Assembly: GCA_914767715.1 (NCBI GenBank) | Contig: OU612065.1 | Span: forward strand, 1 to 64,000 | Direction of reading: 5' to 3' | Length of the DNA: 64,000 bases | DNA from: Membranipora membranacea | Taxonomy: Eukaryota > Bryozoa > Gymnolaemata > Cheilostomatida > Membraniporidae | Shown here: one piece after another, positions 61,144 through 64,000 of the stretch | Numbering within the stretch: position 1 is the first letter of the stretch | Layout: every line of letters starts with the position of its first letter | Notes under the pieces: generated by a model | What the model saw: only the letters and a program-made list of their open reading frames with translations | Told to the model about the DNA's origin: nothing | Database searches by the model: none | Made by a program: the position numbers and the translations under genes

Positions 61144-61919
61144 TGTTAGTATTATTATTTACCTCTTACGTTACTCAGTAGTTAGTAAGTTAGCTGTGAG
61201 GAGGAAAGCCTAATATTATTTTAGAGCTACCAGGTAGAGATGATTGGTGATTCACCATTTGATTAAAGGAGAAGATTGATTTGTAATATACAATCAATAA
61301 GAGAATTATTGTGTTTGGATGACATGTGAGACATGTGAGACATTAGATATGGCTAATCGATAATCTGATCATAGCCTGAATCTGTTGTCAGAAATCAAAC
61401 AATAGAACTAACAATAGAATTAATCTCAGAAAAGCTACATCACTGTCTTATTAATTAATGTCTAATGAGTTTGAGATGCACAATGATACCACTGTCTTAT
61501 TGTCTTATAATCATCAATGCTGGGAGTTGATATAATCAAATATTAATTTGAACTTGTATTTGGTAGTAATAAACGTGACATCCGAAGTAAACTTGAAGAA
61601 CCTGATATAAAATGTGTGGTTATTTAACTCAACAATTGGAACCTGTTGACCAGACATTATTTTTTTACAACTGTATCAGCAACAATAAATCAGAGGGATA
61701 AGTTCATAACATATTCCTCTGTCTGTCCAACTTGAAAAACTCTACCCTTCATTACCAGAATATGAAATACCAGAATATGCTACAATCTCATCTTGTGCAG
61801 TGGGCGGCTCACTTATTTAGTTGTGATTGACTATGTGTTATCACCTGACTGTTAATTGCGTTTAGACGATTCCATGAGGCTTGTTATCATTCTTTCCAAG
61901 TCGTTAGGTGAGAATGTCT
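60124..61919. repeat. Copy 1 of a direct duplication (offset 2081 bases)
   Basis: Identical by eye to 62205-64000 over about 1796 bases, including introns, a G run and both CARD exons. It begins at GCTTAATCCAGGGAGGGAG in the intron after exon 2. Confidence 0.93.
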
Positions 61920-62204
61920 GTAACAGAAATATTATATAAATACATAGTTCAGTTATTTTGTTTGTGCACCTTTACTCAATTATTTTAATCAACTAAAATG
62001 GAAAGATTTTCATGTAAAACTGCACTGCATTTCTCGCCTGTACGGTGATGACACAGCTCATAATGAATCATGGAAATACAGAATGTATGATGTACAATCA
62101 AAGAGTTATTATATACTCTAGAGTGGACAATGCAGTGCTCAAAATGTCCTACTTAATTATTGCGAAATTCATGACGCGACGCAATCTGGTTGTGCATGGC
62201 TAGT
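61144..62204. other. Upstream flank of the CARD-Death gene
   Basis: Positions up to 61919 belong to the duplicated unit. 61920-62204 is unique within the window. No coding evidence; the promoter of the gene should lie here. Confidence 0.5.
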
Positions 62205-64000
62205 GCTTAATCCAGGGAGGGAGATACAAATATGCAGAAGTAGTAGGATGCAAACACAAGAAGATATTCAGGGTTTTAAAAACAAGGCAAGGAAATTCGA
62301 GGTGAAGAAATACCGAGTCGGCGTGCGAACAAGGAAGAAAAATATTGAGCAAAAAAAGGAAAACTAGAGATGCAACAGGTGTAGAGTCAAAGGGTTGAGA
62401 TCTGAGGGGCTGAGTTACATGGTGGAAAACTAATCGGCGGGAGAATAAAAGAAATGGTGGTAAAAGATAATAAAAGGATAAAGGATATAAAGATAAAAGT
62501 GGAAGTTAAGGGGGGGGGGAGTTAATCCATGATGAAGAAGGGGGTATTACATCAACCAGGTACAGGATATGGGGTGATGTACCACCAATGGCTATATCCA
62601 TAGTATCTGGTGGCACAATTAAGTACCTGAGTTTAGCAGTACAGTGTTCTCAAGTAGATCTACAAGATGTGTCTGTCCAGATCCAAACTTTAATGAAGCA
62701 ATAAGTGTGTTATAGGCTTTATCTCCCCTGTGTGGTATCATGTGTAACAGCCTGTCATTCATAGCAAACGTTGTGTTCATAGATTTAACCTCATCTACCA
62801 TATCAAGACTTAAAACGCCCTACAACACAAGAGAATAAAATCATCACTTTAATGGTTGCACCAGATGGTAACCTGAAAACAGCATTACTTGATAACCAAT
62901 AATACCAAGTTATTATCATAATCAGCCCGGTCTTAGAAAACAGGCTTTGACAATTATAGTACATGTACTTTGTTACACTATCAAAACAATCCCGCTCACA
63001 TTTAACCTCCCCTCCCCCTCCTAGTGCCTTCATCTATATCATCATCCTGACATATTGGTAACCACCACATAAGATCATATGGGGAGGGATAAAATATCAG
63101 AATGTGACCGACTCACCTCTTGTATAAAGTAAGGAATCATATACTCAGTCTGCATCTCATTTACAAGCTGTACATAATTCTTTTTTATCCTGAGACGATG
63201 ATCTGACGACATTGACTTACGCATTGTTAGTATTATTATTTACCTCTTACGTTACTCAGTAGTTAGTAAGTTAGCTGTGAGGAGGAAAGCCTAATATTAT
63301 TTTAGAGCTACCAGGTAGAGATGATTGGTGATTCACCATTTGATTAAAGGAGAAGATTGATTTGTAATATACAATCAATAAGAGAATTATTGTGTTTGGA
63401 TGACATGTGAGACATGTGAGACATTAGATATGGCTAATCGATAATCTGATCATAGCCTGAATCTGTTGTCAGAAATCAAACAATAGAACTAACAATAGAA
63501 TTAATCTCAGAAAAGCTACATCACTGTCTTATTAATTAATGTCTAATGAGTTTGAGATGCACAATGATACCACTGTCTTATTGTCTTATAATCATCAATG
63601 CTGGGAGTTGATATAATCAAATATTAATTTGAACTTGTATTTGGTAGTAATAAACGTGACATCCGAAGTAAACTTGAAGAACCTGATATAAAATGTGTGG
63701 TTATTTAACTCAACAATTGGAACCTGTTGACCAGACATTATTTTTTTACAACTGTATCAGCAACAATAAATCAGAGGGATAAGTTCATAACATATTCCTC
63801 TGTCTGTCCAACTTGAAAAACTCTACCCTTCATTACCAGAATATGAAATACCAGAATATGCTACAATCTCATCTTGTGCAGTGGGCGGCTCACTTATTTA
63901 GTTGTGATTGACTATGTGTTATCACCTGACTGTTAATTGCGTTTAGACGATTCCATGAGGCTTGTTATCATTCTTTCCAAGTCGTTAGGTGAGAATGTCT
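62205..64000. repeat. Copy 2 of the direct duplication, running off the window
   Basis: Matches copy 1 to the last base of the window, so its true length is unknown. No difference between copies was noticed, even in introns. Confidence 0.93.
62627..63224 (-). CDS. Duplicated CARD exons (two exons, 100 residues)
   Basis: Exons 63117-63224 and 62627-62819 are exact copies of exons 1 and 2 of the CARD-Death gene, with splice sites preserved. Exon 2' ends in phase 1, so it can join exon 3 of the downstream gene (60063) in frame, but not copy-1 exon 2. It could therefore act as an alternative first-exon pair, be part of a second gene beyond the window, or be an assembly duplicate. No exons 3-10 follow it in this window other than those of the main gene. 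Confidence 0.6.

Overview
The window reads as nuclear DNA of an invertebrate animal. Every recognisable gene has many short exons with GT-AG introns. The proteins are animal families: an FBXL6-type F-box/LRR protein, ashwin, a macro-TIR protein and a CARD-Death-domain protein. Introns and spacers are packed with minisatellites, hairpin elements and decayed retrotransposons. The gene types and compact exon style would suit a sponge or another early-branching marine animal, but that placement is inference.

Layout: 1-2286 is a (CCCCAAA)n then (CCCCGAA)n-type array with its C-rich strand leading from the window edge, as a left chromosome end would have. A truncated LINE abuts it (2290-4040, minus). 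A five-exon minus-strand gene of unknown function (240 aa) occupies 5073-8232. From 9.2 to 24 kb there is no convincing host gene. That stretch holds LINE and Ty3/Gypsy fragments, palindromic repeats and a possible 10.4 kb element (11260-21683) with matching inverted ends and a 10-base flanking direct repeat.

Genes: FBXL6-like (24208-30773, plus, 8 exons) converges with an ashwin orthologue (31555-33226, minus, 3 exons). 33.2-37.6 kb is rich in hairpin elements. A 15-exon gene (37591-51722, plus) encodes about 896 aa: a macro-like domain, three TIR domains, a helical tail and a C-terminal CVLL prenylation box. It converges with a 10-exon gene (52524-61143, minus) encoding about 728 aa: CARD, basic linker, Death domain and a long unassigned C-terminal part. 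A copy of the first two CARD exons lies at 62627-63224 in a direct duplication with 2081-base offset that runs off the window.

The TIR and CARD-Death genes side by side look like an innate-immune or cell-death signalling pair. TIR domains can consume NAD+, macro domains can bind ADP-ribose products, and CARD and Death domains are adaptor modules. No direct link between the two proteins can be shown from sequence alone. Exon joins were worked out by hand from splice sites and reading-frame phase; no transcripts were available.
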